DNA of 64,000 nt from Thermomonas sp. Lineage in GTDB: Bacteria > Pseudomonadota > Gammaproteobacteria > Xanthomonadales > Xanthomonadaceae. A program made the translations under genes and the position numbers. Below the pieces are notes generated by a model. It was not told the origin of the DNA, made no database searches, and was given only the letters and a program-made list of their open reading frames with translations. The stretch covers positions 1 through 64,000 of the forward strand of contig NZ_JADZDS010000060.1 in NCBI RefSeq assembly GCF_020850895.1, in the 5' to 3' direction. This document shows positions 33,607-44,178 of the stretch, piece by piece; the first letter of the stretch is position 1; each line of letters begins with the position of its first letter.

Positions 33607-33930
33607 ATGCCACAGCAGTCTGACAAGTCTCGGGGTGAACGCGGGGTCGTGGTTGCCCCGGCGCGCCCCGATCTGGCTCGACCACCGATGTATACAGTCC
33701 TGCTGCTCAACGACGACTACACGCCGATGGACTTCGTGGTTGACGTGTTGATGCAGTTCTTTTCGATGGGGCTGGAGCGCGCCACTCAAGTGATGCTGCA
33801 TGTGCACACGCGCGGTCGTGGCGTCTGTGGGCTGTACACGCGGGAAATCGCCGAGTCCAAGGTTGCCCAGGTCAATGAATATGCACGGCTGAACCAGCAC
33901 CCGCTCCTGTGCACGATGGAAAAAGCCTGA
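33607..33930 (+). CDS. clpS: ATP-dependent Clp protease adaptor ClpS
   Basis: 107 aa. N-end-rule adaptor delivering substrates with bulky hydrophobic N-terminal residues to ClpAP. The flexible N-terminus is followed by [25 protein letters not shown] and [22 protein letters not shown], which hold the substrate pocket and ClpA contact surface. ATG 33607 follows a TATACT hexamer (33595-33600) by only 6 nt and there is no Shine-Dalgarno sequence, suggesting a leaderless mRNA. The clpA gene follows. Confidence 0.95.
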   Translation: MPQQSDKSRGERGVVVAPARPDLARPPMYTVLLLNDDYTPMDFVVDVLMQFFSMGLERATQVMLHVHTRGRGVCGLYTREIAESKVAQVNEYARLNQHPLLCTMEKA

Positions 33931-34022
33931 ACGGCGCGATCGACCCTGTTCCGCATACCAGTCTCCGCATCCCGATTCCCGCCGTCGGATTGCGGCAATG
34001 TGAACGCGATCACACCGGGGGC

Positions 34023-34051
34023 TTGCCCACCGACCATTTGCGCCTTACATA
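34023..34051 (+). promoter_or_regulatory. Candidate sigma-70 promoter of clpA
   Basis: TTGCCC (34023-34028) and TACATA (34046-34051) with a 17-bp spacer, 34 bp before the clpA ATG. It implies clpA can be transcribed independently of clpS. Confidence 0.45.
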
Positions 34052-34085
34052 GGGAGCAGACGTTTCGGCAAGGCAAGGGTTCACC

Positions 34086-36365
<2,280 letters not shown>

Positions 36366-36371
36366 CCCAAC

Positions 36372-37052
36372 GTGGCGCTGGCTCGGGTCCAGGTGCAGCT
36401 TGCACCCATCGGCAGACTGGCCGCCACCGCCGTAGTCAATGGTCAAGCGTGGCTGACCGAAGCCGAGTCGCGGCGTCTGCAGGGCATGCGTTCGCAGGCG
36501 CGGCGCGACAGCTTCCTCGCCGGGCACTGGCAAGCACGCAAACTGGCGGCACGCTGGCTCGGCGTGAAGGCCGCGCGGATCGCCTTGGGAAATTTCGCCG
36601 ATGGCCGACCGGCAGTTCAATGCGATGGCAAACCGGTGCCGCTCTCGCTTTCGCTGTCGCACAGCGGCGAGTGGCTGGCACTGGCGCTGGGCGAGGTGGC
36701 GGTGGGGATCGACGTCGAGCTGCCCCGGCGCAGCCGTGATCTGGACGCGCTGGCGCGATCCGTGTTTTCACCCGCCGATCAGCACCGCCTGCAGGCGATG
36801 GCAGCCGAGGAGAGAGCACCTGCGTTTTTCGAGTTGTGGGCCTTGCATGAAGCCCGCGGCAAACGCAGCGGAGAGGGCATGCAGCCAGGGACGAGCCGCA
36901 CCTTCCGTCTTCAAGCGTGTGGCAGGGAATCCGCACAAGGCCTGAGCTGGCGATTCCGCGACGGGGCGGTGGCCTTGGCCACCACGCCTGGCATGCCGGT
37001 GGAGTTCATCGGTGAGACGCCGGGTGAACCTGCCTATTGGCGTTACACCTGA
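36372..37052 (+). CDS. 4'-phosphopantetheinyl transferase
   Basis: 226 aa from GTG, 6 bp after clpA. Transfers phosphopantetheine from CoA to carrier proteins. The two family motifs are present: VGIDVELPRRSRD (Mg-binding Asp and Glu) and FFELWALHEARGKRSGEGM, equivalent to the W-x3-KEA-x3-K block. In the second motif the first lysine is replaced by histidine while the glutamate and final lysine remain. Substrate-side SLSLSHSGEW is also present. Whether it serves fatty-acid ACP or a secondary metabolite synthase is unknown; no synthase is nearby. Confidence 0.88.
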   Translation: MALARVQVQLAPIGRLAATAVVNGQAWLTEAESRRLQGMRSQARRDSFLAGHWQARKLAARWLGVKAARIALGNFADGRPAVQCDGKPVPLSLSLSHSGEWLALALGEVAVGIDVELPRRSRDLDALARSVFSPADQHRLQAMAAEERAPAFFELWALHEARGKRSGEGMQPGTSRTFRLQACGRESAQGLSWRFRDGAVALATTPGMPVEFIGETPGEPAYWRYT

Positions 37053-37094
37053 TGTGAGCAGGCTCGCCTGTGGTCCGGTGTGCGCCGAGCCGGC

Positions 37095-37280
37095 TCACGG
37101 GCTGGCTTCGGGATGGCGCTTCAGCCACAGCGCCAGCGCCAATCGATACCCTTCCAACTCGGCGGCGTATACGTCGTTCACGCACATCTGGCAGCCACTG
37201 TCGCAACAGTCCTGCGGCAGCGGTTTTTCCGGTGGCTGCGGGCGCGGATCGAGATCCGTGATCGGCAAGGGCGAGTCCAT
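37095..37280 (-). CDS. Small Cys-rich oxidoreductase-like (Oxidored-like) protein
   Basis: 61 aa, seen in the track only as the tail of an 888-aa shadow ORF. MDSPLPITDL then PPEKPLPQDCCDSGCQMCVNDVYAAELEGYRLAL matches the 'oxidoreductase-like' N-terminal domain family: proline-rich lead, D-C-C-x-S-G-C-x2-C-V-x-D-x-Y-x2-E-L-x2-Y. The four cysteines suggest metal or Fe-S binding, unproven. An alternative ATG is three codons upstream (37289). No clear ribosome-binding site. Confidence 0.75.
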   Translation of the reverse strand: MDSPLPITDLDPRPQPPEKPLPQDCCDSGCQMCVNDVYAAELEGYRLALALWLKRHPEASP

Positions 37281-37314
37281 GCAGGGCATTATCGCCGGGA
37301 AGGTTTGGGCCACG

Positions 37315-37412
37315 CGAAAAGGCGAAAAGGGGTCAGAGAACATTTCCGTTTGAGAGTTGACCTGATGCATGCCTGCACAGGAAATGTTCTCTGACCCCTT
37401 TTCGCCTTTTCG
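37315..37412. repeat. 98-bp element with perfect 33-bp terminal inverted repeats
   Basis: The arms at 37315-37347 and 37380-37412 are exact reverse complements over 33 bp, separated by 32 bp. Each arm contains the core GGGGTCAGAGAACATTTCC, AAAAGG-rich on the outside. Motifs of the form GGGGTCAGAG(T/A)-A/C-CATTT recur around REP-associated tyrosine transposases in gammaproteobacteria, so it may be a REPIN-like or MITE-like mobile palindrome. It lies between the small Cys-rich gene and the cupredoxin operon. As RNA it would form a very stable cruciform/hairpin and could terminate transcription on both strands. Confidence 0.85.
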
Positions 37413-37463
37413 GATTTGTCTCGCGGCGGTGTTAGGCTGCTTCCGACACGCAGGGGGTGGGGC

Positions 37464-38120
37464 ATGCGGACGCGCGCGCTGGCAATGCTGATCCCGTGGC
37501 TGACGCTTGGCGCGATGCCGGCGTTGGCCGGAGACATCGAGGTCAAGTTCGACGACGGCAAGGGCAAGCCGGTGGCGGATGCGGTGTTGTTGCTGCGGCC
37601 TGCAGCGGGCCAGCAAGCGCCTGCGCCGAAGCAGCACACGCGCCACGTGATCGATCAGCGCATGCTGATGTTCCAGCCCTATCTGCAAGTGTTCCGGCCC
37701 GGCGACGAGGTGGTGTTTCGCAACAGCGACAGCACCCGCCACCACGTCTATTCGTTCTCTGCGGCCGGCAAGTTCGAGTTCGTGCTCGCACCTGCGCAAA
37801 GCTCGCCGCCGTTTCGTCTGGATCAGCCGGGCGCGATTGCCGTTGGATGCAATATCCACGACCAGATGATCGCCTACCTCTATGTGACCGATGCGCCCTG
37901 GGTGGCGCAAAGTGATGCATCGGGCAAGGCCGCCATCACCGCTCTGCCACCGGGCGACTACCATTTGCAGGCATGGCAGCCGCGCCTGCGGCCCGGTACA
38001 CCGCTGCCCACGCAGCGCGTGCATGTCGATGCCGGCGGCGGCACGGTGACGGTCTCGGTTTCGCTGCGTCTGCTGCCCGATCCGCGGCTGCGAGCCGGCC
38101 CCGGCCATGTGCACTATTGA
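37464..38120 (+). CDS. Periplasmic cupredoxin-domain protein
   Basis: 218 aa. Signal peptide MRTRALAMLIPWLTLGAMPALAG. The domain has type-1 copper ligands in the expected order: the histidine of TRHHVYSF and the C-N-I-H-D-Q-M block (VGCNIHDQMIAYLYVTDAPW). Between them are EVVFRNSD and FEFVLAPAQ. A carboxy-terminal GKAAITALPPGDYHLQAWQPR looks like a carboxypeptidase-regulatory-like/Cna-B fold. Such proteins are often labelled methylamine utilization proteins. GGGGGTGG precedes the ATG at 37464. Its stop is directly followed by the EAL gene. Confidence 0.85.
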   Translation: MRTRALAMLIPWLTLGAMPALAGDIEVKFDDGKGKPVADAVLLLRPAAGQQAPAPKQHTRHVIDQRMLMFQPYLQVFRPGDEVVFRNSDSTRHHVYSFSAAGKFEFVLAPAQSSPPFRLDQPGAIAVGCNIHDQMIAYLYVTDAPWVAQSDASGKAAITALPPGDYHLQAWQPRLRPGTPLPTQRVHVDAGGGTVTVSVSLRLLPDPRLRAGPGHVHY

Positions 38121-40508
38121 GTGAAGGCCATGGGATTCCGCCTGCGGCTGGCGTCCTTCTTCGTCGCGGTCCTGGTGATCGTGCAGGGGCTGACTGCCTT
38201 GCTGGTCTACCAGGTTGCGCGCCAGCAATTGATCGAAGAGGGACAGCGGCAATTGCAGGTGGCCTCGGCCGCGTTTTCGAAGCAATTGACCGATGTGTCG
38301 CGGCGGGTCGCCGACAGCGTCAACTTGCTGGCGCTGGATTACGCGCTGCGCTCCGCCTTTGCCCAGCACGACGAGGCCACCTTGTTGTCGGCCTTGCGCA
38401 ATCACGGCCGCCGCGTGGGTGCGCGGCAGATGTTCGCCATCGATGCCGAGGGCAGGGTGCAGGCGGATACCGCGGGAACAGTTGCCGCAGGCGCGCGTTT
38501 TCCCTATCCGGACCTGATCGATCATGCGCTCGATCAACCCGCTTCGGCGGTGGTGGCCTGGCAGGGCGGCGCGCAATGGATGGTGGTGGTGCCGGTATTT
38601 GCGCCCAACCTGGTCGGCTTCGTTGCCGCCGTCCTTCCGCTCGACAATCGCCTGCTGGTGCAGTTGCAAGGGCAATCGACCTTGCCGCGCCAGGTCGAGT
38701 TGGCAAGTCGTGGCGGTGATGGGCGCTGGCAGTTGCTGGCGCATGGTGATGCACCGGCGGATCTGACTCGAACCCTGTTGACGCCGCGTGCGCAGCTGCC
38801 GACCCTGCCGCGAACCGCCGAGGTCGCAGGGCGTGAATACGTGGTGCAAGGACTCTGGCTGGATCGCTCCGAGGGCAGTGCGCCGGTCGCTGCCCTGCTG
38901 GGTTATTCGGTGGATGATGCGCTGCGCCCCTATCGCAAGGTGGCTTTTGCCTGGGGCGGAATCAGCCTGCTCGGCTTGCTGGTGGGCCTGGTCGGTGCCT
39001 GGCTGATCGCGCGTGGCATTTCGCGACCGGTGGAGCGACTGGCGGATGCAGCAGGGCGGATCGCGGCCGGCGATTACACACTTGCCGATATCGCCTCGGC
39101 GGAGCCGGGGGGGCGTGACGAACTTGCACAACTGGCGACGGCCTTTGCACGCATGTCTGACGCGATCCGCGAGCGTGAGGCGCGCATCCTGCATCAGGCC
39201 GGTCACGACCAGGTCACGGGACTGGCGAATCGTGCTGCGACGGAAGTGCGCATCGACCACGCCTTGGCGAGCCAGCCTGATACCCCGGCAGCGCTGTTGA
39301 TGATCGCGCTGGAGCGGTTGCCCGAGATCATCAAGACCCTCGGCCATGACGTGTGTGATCGGGTCATGCGTCAGGCCGGCGTGAGCCTGCTGGAGCCGGC
39401 CCGTGGCGCTGAGATCGCGCGCGCGACCGACGGCCAGTTTTCGGTATTTCTCGCTCACGCCAACCGGCAGACGGCGATCGCAACCGCGTTCCGGATCGTC
39501 GAAGCGCTGTCCGAGCCCTATCACGAGGATGATCTGACGCTGGATCTGGCACCGGCGGTCGGGATCGCGCTGGCCCCCGCGCATGGCACCCATGCCGGTG
39601 ACTTGTTGCGCCGTGCCGAGGTCGCCCTGATCGCCACCCGCGGCTCGGATGAGCCGGTCGCCGTGTATGACCCCGCCACCGATCCGCATCGGCCGGATCG
39701 CCTGTCGCTGATGGCCGACCTGCGCGAGGCGCTCGCGCATGACCAAGGTCTGGAATTGCATTACCAGCCCAAGTTGAACCTGCGCAGCGGACGCGTCGAC
39801 TGCGCTGAGGCCCTAGTGCGTTGGCGGCACCCACGGCTGGGCATGGTCTCGCCGGCGACCTTCGTGCCGCTGGCGGAAGAAAGCGGCAACGTCCGCAAGC
39901 TGACCCGCTGGGTGCTGGCCACCGGCATTGCCCAAGCCGGACGCTGGCAGGACGCCGGGCTCGCCATACGCCTGTCCCTCAATATCTCCGCGCGTGATCT
40001 GGACGACAACGAACTGCCGCGGCGCGTCTCCGAATTGCTCACGATCCATCGGGTGAACCCGGGCGGGATCGTGCTGGAGGTGACCGAGAGCGCGATCATG
40101 GGCAAGCCCGATGCCGCCATCGCGGTGCTGCGGCGGTTGGCCGAGCTTGGTGTGGATCTGTCGATCGACGATTTCGGCGTGGGTCAATCCTCGTTTGCCT
40201 ATCTGCGTCGGCTGCCGGTGCGTGAATTGAAGATCGACCAGACCTTCATCCGCCATCTCGGTACATCACGCGAGGATCGTCTGATCGTGCGTTCGATCGT
40301 CGAGCTGGGCCATCACCTCGGTTATCGGATTACCGCCGAAGGCGTGGAAGATCAGGCCGGGTTGGATGGGCTGGCCGAATTCGGTTGCGATCACGGACAG
40401 GGGTATTTGATCGCAAGGCCGATGGACGGCGCGGCATTCGAAGCGTTCCTCGCCGCCGGCCAGTGGTCGGGGCCTGCGGTGGCATCGAATGGGGCAGCAT
40501 CGGCATGA
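38121..40508 (+). CDS. Membrane c-di-GMP phosphodiesterase with degenerate GGDEF
   Basis: 795 aa. TM1 at about residues 7-30, a periplasmic Cache-like sensor region to about 275, TM2 at about 276-300, a HAMP domain, then GGDEF and EAL domains. The GGDEF site reads TDGQF (residues 436-440), so diguanylate cyclase activity is unlikely. The EAL domain keeps E563 in AEALVRWRHP, LNISARDL, LEVTESAIM, SIDDFGVGQSS, LKIDQTFI and AEGVED, so phosphodiesterase activity is likely. GTG 38121 abuts the cupredoxin stop; ATG 38130 is an alternative start. ATGA overlap with the next gene. Confidence 0.9.
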   Translation: MKAMGFRLRLASFFVAVLVIVQGLTALLVYQVARQQLIEEGQRQLQVASAAFSKQLTDVSRRVADSVNLLALDYALRSAFAQHDEATLLSALRNHGRRVGARQMFAIDAEGRVQADTAGTVAAGARFPYPDLIDHALDQPASAVVAWQGGAQWMVVVPVFAPNLVGFVAAVLPLDNRLLVQLQGQSTLPRQVELASRGGDGRWQLLAHGDAPADLTRTLLTPRAQLPTLPRTAEVAGREYVVQGLWLDRSEGSAPVAALLGYSVDDALRPYRKVAFAWGGISLLGLLVGLVGAWLIARGISRPVERLADAAGRIAAGDYTLADIASAEPGGRDELAQLATAFARMSDAIREREARILHQAGHDQVTGLANRAATEVRIDHALASQPDTPAALLMIALERLPEIIKTLGHDVCDRVMRQAGVSLLEPARGAEIARATDGQFSVFLAHANRQTAIATAFRIVEALSEPYHEDDLTLDLAPAVGIALAPAHGTHAGDLLRRAEVALIATRGSDEPVAVYDPATDPHRPDRLSLMADLREALAHDQGLELHYQPKLNLRSGRVDCAEALVRWRHPRLGMVSPATFVPLAEESGNVRKLTRWVLATGIAQAGRWQDAGLAIRLSLNISARDLDDNELPRRVSELLTIHRVNPGGIVLEVTESAIMGKPDAAIAVLRRLAELGVDLSIDDFGVGQSSFAYLRRLPVRELKIDQTFIRHLGTSREDRLIVRSIVELGHHLGYRITAEGVEDQAGLDGLAEFGCDHGQGYLIARPMDGAAFEAFLAAGQWSGPAVASNGAASA

Positions 40509-41725
40509 ACGGCGCATGGCGTCTGGCAAGTGCCTTGCTGGCCTGCGCGCCATCGCTCGCGTGTGCGCAATCGGTATCGGCCCAAGGCTATCTTGACCTG
40601 CGCCTTGCTGGCCCGGCCCGGCAACAGGACTGGACCGATGGTGGCCTCGGCAAGACCCGCTTCGGTGGTGACTCGCAAACCGCGTTCGGTGGTGCTGCCT
40701 TGATTGCGTGGCAGGTCACGCCAAGCGTGCTGGCGTCGGCCACCCTGCAACTGCAGAGCGACCAGCAACGGCCGCTGGACGTGCTGGAGGCCAGTGTCCG
40801 TTGGCGTCCGGCGTCCACCACTGCGTGGCGCTGGTCGGTGAAGCTCGGCGCGTTCTTCCCGCCGGTCTCGCTGGAGAACGATGACGTCGGCTGGACCAGC
40901 CCGTGGATGTTGACACCGTCGGCGATCAACAGTTGGGTCGGTGAGGAATTGCGCAGCACCGGGGTCGAGTTGCGGCTCGAACACCGCGGCGAATCCGCGA
41001 CGTGGAGTGCGGTGGCTTCGGCATATGGCATGAACGATCCTGCCGGGGAATTGCTGGCGGCGCGGGGCTGGGCATTGGGCGATACCAGCTCGGGTCTGTT
41101 CGCCCGCGTGCGCGAGCCGGATGCCTATGCCGCGCGGTTGGGCGTTGCCAGCCCGATGGCCTTTGACCCGTTCCTGGAAATCGACCACCGCATCGGCTGG
41201 TATGCCGGCATCGCCCGCGATGGCGTCGATGGCAGCCGCCTGGCCTTGCTTCGCTATGACAACCGTGGCGACCCGGACGCATGGACCTGGAACGCCGGAC
41301 ATCGCCTGTATGCATGGCGAACGCGCTTTTGGAGCTTGGGTGCGCGTTGGTTGTGGGGCGATGTCGAGCTGCTGTCGCAGGCGATGACGGGAAACACCGC
41401 GTTCGAGCCGGTCGAGGGCCTGTATCTGGACAGCAAGTTCAGCGCCGGCTATCTGCTGCTGGGCTGGAATCCGGGCGGGGCGTGGCAACCGGCGGTCCGC
41501 ATCGACTGGTTCACGGTCCATCAACTGCCGGACACCCTGAGCAATCCGCGCAGTGAGCATGGCAATGCGCTGACGGTCGCGCTCAACTGGCGACCGAATC
41601 CGCAATGGCGCATCACTGGCGAGGTGCTGCGCGTCGACAGTGTGCGCAGTCAGCGGCTGCTGGAAGGCCTGTCACCACGCCAGGTGGATGTGCAGCTGCA
41701 GTTGAGCCTGCGTCGGTATTTCTGA
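40505..41725 (+). CDS. Exported beta-barrel-like protein of unknown family
   Basis: 406 aa with signal peptide MNGAWRLASALLACAPSLACA. The rest alternates polar and aromatic residues with many WxW/YxG patterns. It ends in QVDVQLQLSLRRYF, a C-terminal aromatic residue typical of outer-membrane barrels. The start overlaps the EAL stop (ATGA), so this is the third gene of a coupled operon. No specific family is recognised. The location is inferred, not shown. Confidence 0.7.
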   Translation: MNGAWRLASALLACAPSLACAQSVSAQGYLDLRLAGPARQQDWTDGGLGKTRFGGDSQTAFGGAALIAWQVTPSVLASATLQLQSDQQRPLDVLEASVRWRPASTTAWRWSVKLGAFFPPVSLENDDVGWTSPWMLTPSAINSWVGEELRSTGVELRLEHRGESATWSAVASAYGMNDPAGELLAARGWALGDTSSGLFARVREPDAYAARLGVASPMAFDPFLEIDHRIGWYAGIARDGVDGSRLALLRYDNRGDPDAWTWNAGHRLYAWRTRFWSLGARWLWGDVELLSQAMTGNTAFEPVEGLYLDSKFSAGYLLLGWNPGGAWQPAVRIDWFTVHQLPDTLSNPRSEHGNALTVALNWRPNPQWRITGEVLRVDSVRSQRLLEGLSPRQVDVQLQLSLRRYF

Positions 41726-41743
41726 GTTGTCGGTGATACCGCG

Positions 41744-43042
41744 TCAATCGCTGGATGTGACGCGTTCCCGCCGCGCCACCCACAGGCCCAACACCACGCC
41801 CAGCACTGCCATCGCGCCGATGTACTGGATCGGCGCATCGGGATTGTTTTTCATCGCCAGGCTAAGCAGCACCGGCGTCAGCCCACCGGCAATCGCGTAG
41901 GCAACGTTGTAGGAAAACGACAACCCGGAAAAGCGCACGGGCGCCGGGAAGTCGGCGAGCGCGATCGCCGGGACCATCGCGGTCAAGCCGATTGCGCTGC
42001 CGGCCAGGGCATAGGCAAGGATCGAGTAATGGCCGGCTTGCACACCGGCATAGAACCAGCAGAACACCAAGCCCAGCCACAGGCTCCACACCGCGAGCAC
42101 GCGTCCGGCACCGAGCCGATCTGCCAGCGCCCCGGCGGCAAGATTGGCAAGCATCGCCGCGAGCACCGCCAGCGCATTGCCGGTCAGCGCGGCACCGCGC
42201 GGCACGCCGTGGCCCTGGAGGAAGGTGGGCATCATCAGCAGGGTCACCACCACCGCGGCGGTCAATAGCCAGGTCAGCAGCATGGCTAACATCACCGCAC
42301 CCCGATGATCGCGGACCACGGATTTCAGTGGAAGTTCTTCGGCGAGTGCGCGTCGCGTCTGCAGTTCAGCGAACACCGGAGTTTCGTGCAACTGCCTGCG
42401 CAAGCGCATCGCCAGCAGACCGAACAGGCCGCCGACAAGGAAGGGCAGGCGCCAGCCCCAGGCCAGCATTTGCCGATCGTCGAACAAGGCATTGACCAGC
42501 AAGGCGACCAGCGAGCCGATCAGGATGCCGGCCAGCAGGCCCATCGACAGCGTGCCGCAGGCGAAATTGCGATGGCGCGGGCCAGCGTGTTCGCTGACGA
42601 AGACCCACGCCCCCGGCGCCTCGCCACCGATCGCCGCGCCCTGCAGGATGCGCAGCAACAGCAACAGGAGCGGTGCCAGCACGCCGACCTGGGCATAGGT
42701 CGGCAGCAGGCCCATCAGCAGGGTTGGCAAGGCCATCAGCAGGATGCTGAGCATGAACATGCGCTTGCGCCCGGACAGGTCACCGAAATGCGCCATGACG
42801 ATGCCGCCCAACGGGCGCGCCAGGTAGCCCGCCGCGAAGATGCCGAAGGTCTGCACCAGCTTCAGCCATTGCGGCATGTCAGCCGGGAAGAACAAGGCCC
42901 CCATGGTGGTGGCGAAGTAGACGAAGATGACGAAGTCGTAGAACTCCAGCGCTCCGCCGAGTGCGGACAGCGTGAGTGTCTTGATCTGCTGGCGATTCAG
43001 GCCAGTGGCTGTGGCCTCTGCGTCGAATGTGGATGAATGCAT
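41744..43042 (-). CDS. MFS transporter, metabolite:H+ symporter type
   Basis: 432 aa with 12 predicted helices. The MHS-family signature GYLARPLGGIVMAHFGDLSGRKRMFM lies in loop 2-3, and GALEFYDFVIFVYFA in helix 1. Related proteins (ProP, KgtP, ShiA) move proline/betaine, 2-oxoglutarate or shikimate. The substrate cannot be told from sequence. It lies 56 bp after dinB on the same strand. Confidence 0.88.
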   Translation of the reverse strand: MHSSTFDAEATATGLNRQQIKTLTLSALGGALEFYDFVIFVYFATTMGALFFPADMPQWLKLVQTFGIFAAGYLARPLGGIVMAHFGDLSGRKRMFMLSILLMALPTLLMGLLPTYAQVGVLAPLLLLLLRILQGAAIGGEAPGAWVFVSEHAGPRHRNFACGTLSMGLLAGILIGSLVALLVNALFDDRQMLAWGWRLPFLVGGLFGLLAMRLRRQLHETPVFAELQTRRALAEELPLKSVVRDHRGAVMLAMLLTWLLTAAVVVTLLMMPTFLQGHGVPRGAALTGNALAVLAAMLANLAAGALADRLGAGRVLAVWSLWLGLVFCWFYAGVQAGHYSILAYALAGSAIGLTAMVPAIALADFPAPVRFSGLSFSYNVAYAIAGGLTPVLLSLAMKNNPDAPIQYIGAMAVLGVVLGLWVARRERVTSSD

Positions 43043-43098
43043 CCGCTTAGCGTATGCGAAAGACGCCTTCCGGCGATATCCGGAGGTATACGCAACAC

Positions 43099-44178
43099 TC
43101 AGTCGAACAGATCTTCCTGCAACGGGCTGTCATCGGGTTCGACGAAGCCCGAGAGACCGACGCCGACCAGCCGATAGCGGGTGGTCGGCGGCAGGCCCAC
43201 CCGTTCCCGCAGGCCGCATGCAATGCGGGCCAGTTCGTCTTCACTGGTGGGTGGCGCGTCCGCGGTCAGGCTGCGGGTGAGGATGCGGAAATCGGCGGTC
43301 TTGAGCTTGAGCACCACGGTGCGGGCGATCCGGCCCGGGTGCTGTTGCCATTCCTTGGCGTAGCCGCGCCAGGTATCGGCCGCCAGACGCTGGATGTGCT
43401 GCTCCAGTTCCGACAGGTGCAGGTCGCTGGCGAAGGTGTCTTCCGAGGAAATCTGCAGGGTCGGACGTTCCGGCTGCACCGGATGCTCGTCGATGCCGTG
43501 CGACAGTTCGTGCAGGCGCAGGCCCCAGCGACCGAAGCGGGCTTCCAGTGCGTGCGCACCGAACGCACGCAGATCCGTGCAGGTGGCGATCCCGAGCGCA
43601 GCAAGCTTCGCTTCCATGACCTTGCCGACGCCGGGAAGGCGGCCCACCGGCAGCGGCGCGAGGAAGGCGTCCACCATCGAAGGCTTCACCACGAACTGGC
43701 CGTTCGGCTTGTTCCAGTCGCTGGCGATCTTGGCCAGGAACTTGTTGGGCGCGATGCCGGCCGAGGCGGTCAACTCGGTTTCCTGCAGGATCGCGGCGCG
43801 GATGTCCGAAGCGATGGCGGTGGCGCTGCCAAGGTCCTGGATCGGCTCGGTGACGTCGAGATAGGCCTCGTCCAGCGACAGCGGCTCGATCAGGTCGGTA
43901 TGGCGGGCGAAGATCGCGCGCACCTGCCGCGACACCGCCTTGTAGCGGGTGAAATCCGGCGGCACGAAGATCGCTTGTGGGCAGAGTTTCTCCGCGCGCA
44001 GCGCCGGCATCGCCGAACGCACGCCGAAAGTGCGTGCTTCGTAACTGGCGGCACACACCACCGAACGTGCACCTTTCCACGCCACCACCACGGGCCTGCC
44101 GCGCAATGCGGAATCGTCGCGCTGTTCCACCGACGCGTAGAAGGCGTCCATGTCGACGTGGATGATCTTGCGTTGCAT
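43099..44178 (-). CDS. dinB: DNA polymerase IV
   Basis: 359-aa Y-family translesion polymerase. Catalytic acidic residues in HVDMDAFYASVEQRDD and LSLDEAYLDVTEP, steric region GVRSAMPALRAEKLCP, thumb helix-hairpin-helix LPGVGKVMEAKL, and a C-terminal QEDLFD that fits a clamp-binding motif. ATG 44178 overlaps the stop of the upstream gene (TGATG); the track begins one codon earlier at a GTG. No LexA box is visible because the gene is coupled to the upstream membrane-protein gene. Confidence 0.95.
   Translation of the reverse strand: MQRKIIHVDMDAFYASVEQRDDSALRGRPVVVAWKGARSVVCAASYEARTFGVRSAMPALRAEKLCPQAIFVPPDFTRYKAVSRQVRAIFARHTDLIEPLSLDEAYLDVTEPIQDLGSATAIASDIRAAILQETELTASAGIAPNKFLAKIASDWNKPNGQFVVKPSMVDAFLAPLPVGRLPGVGKVMEAKLAALGIATCTDLRAFGAHALEARFGRWGLRLHELSHGIDEHPVQPERPTLQISSEDTFASDLHLSELEQHIQRLAADTWRGYAKEWQQHPGRIARTVVLKLKTADFRILTRSLTADAPPTSEDELARIACGLRERVGLPPTTRYRLVGVGLSGFVEPDDSPLQEDLFD

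Noticed and set aside
37281-39761. N-terminal part of the 888-aa minus-strand ORF
   Set aside because: Only the last 61 codons (37095-37280) encode a recognised domain; the remainder is antisense to the cupredoxin and EAL genes and crosses the inverted repeat.
38121-40508. Active diguanylate cyclase
   Set aside because: The GGDEF signature is replaced by TDGQF, so cyclase activity is unlikely; only the EAL site is intact.
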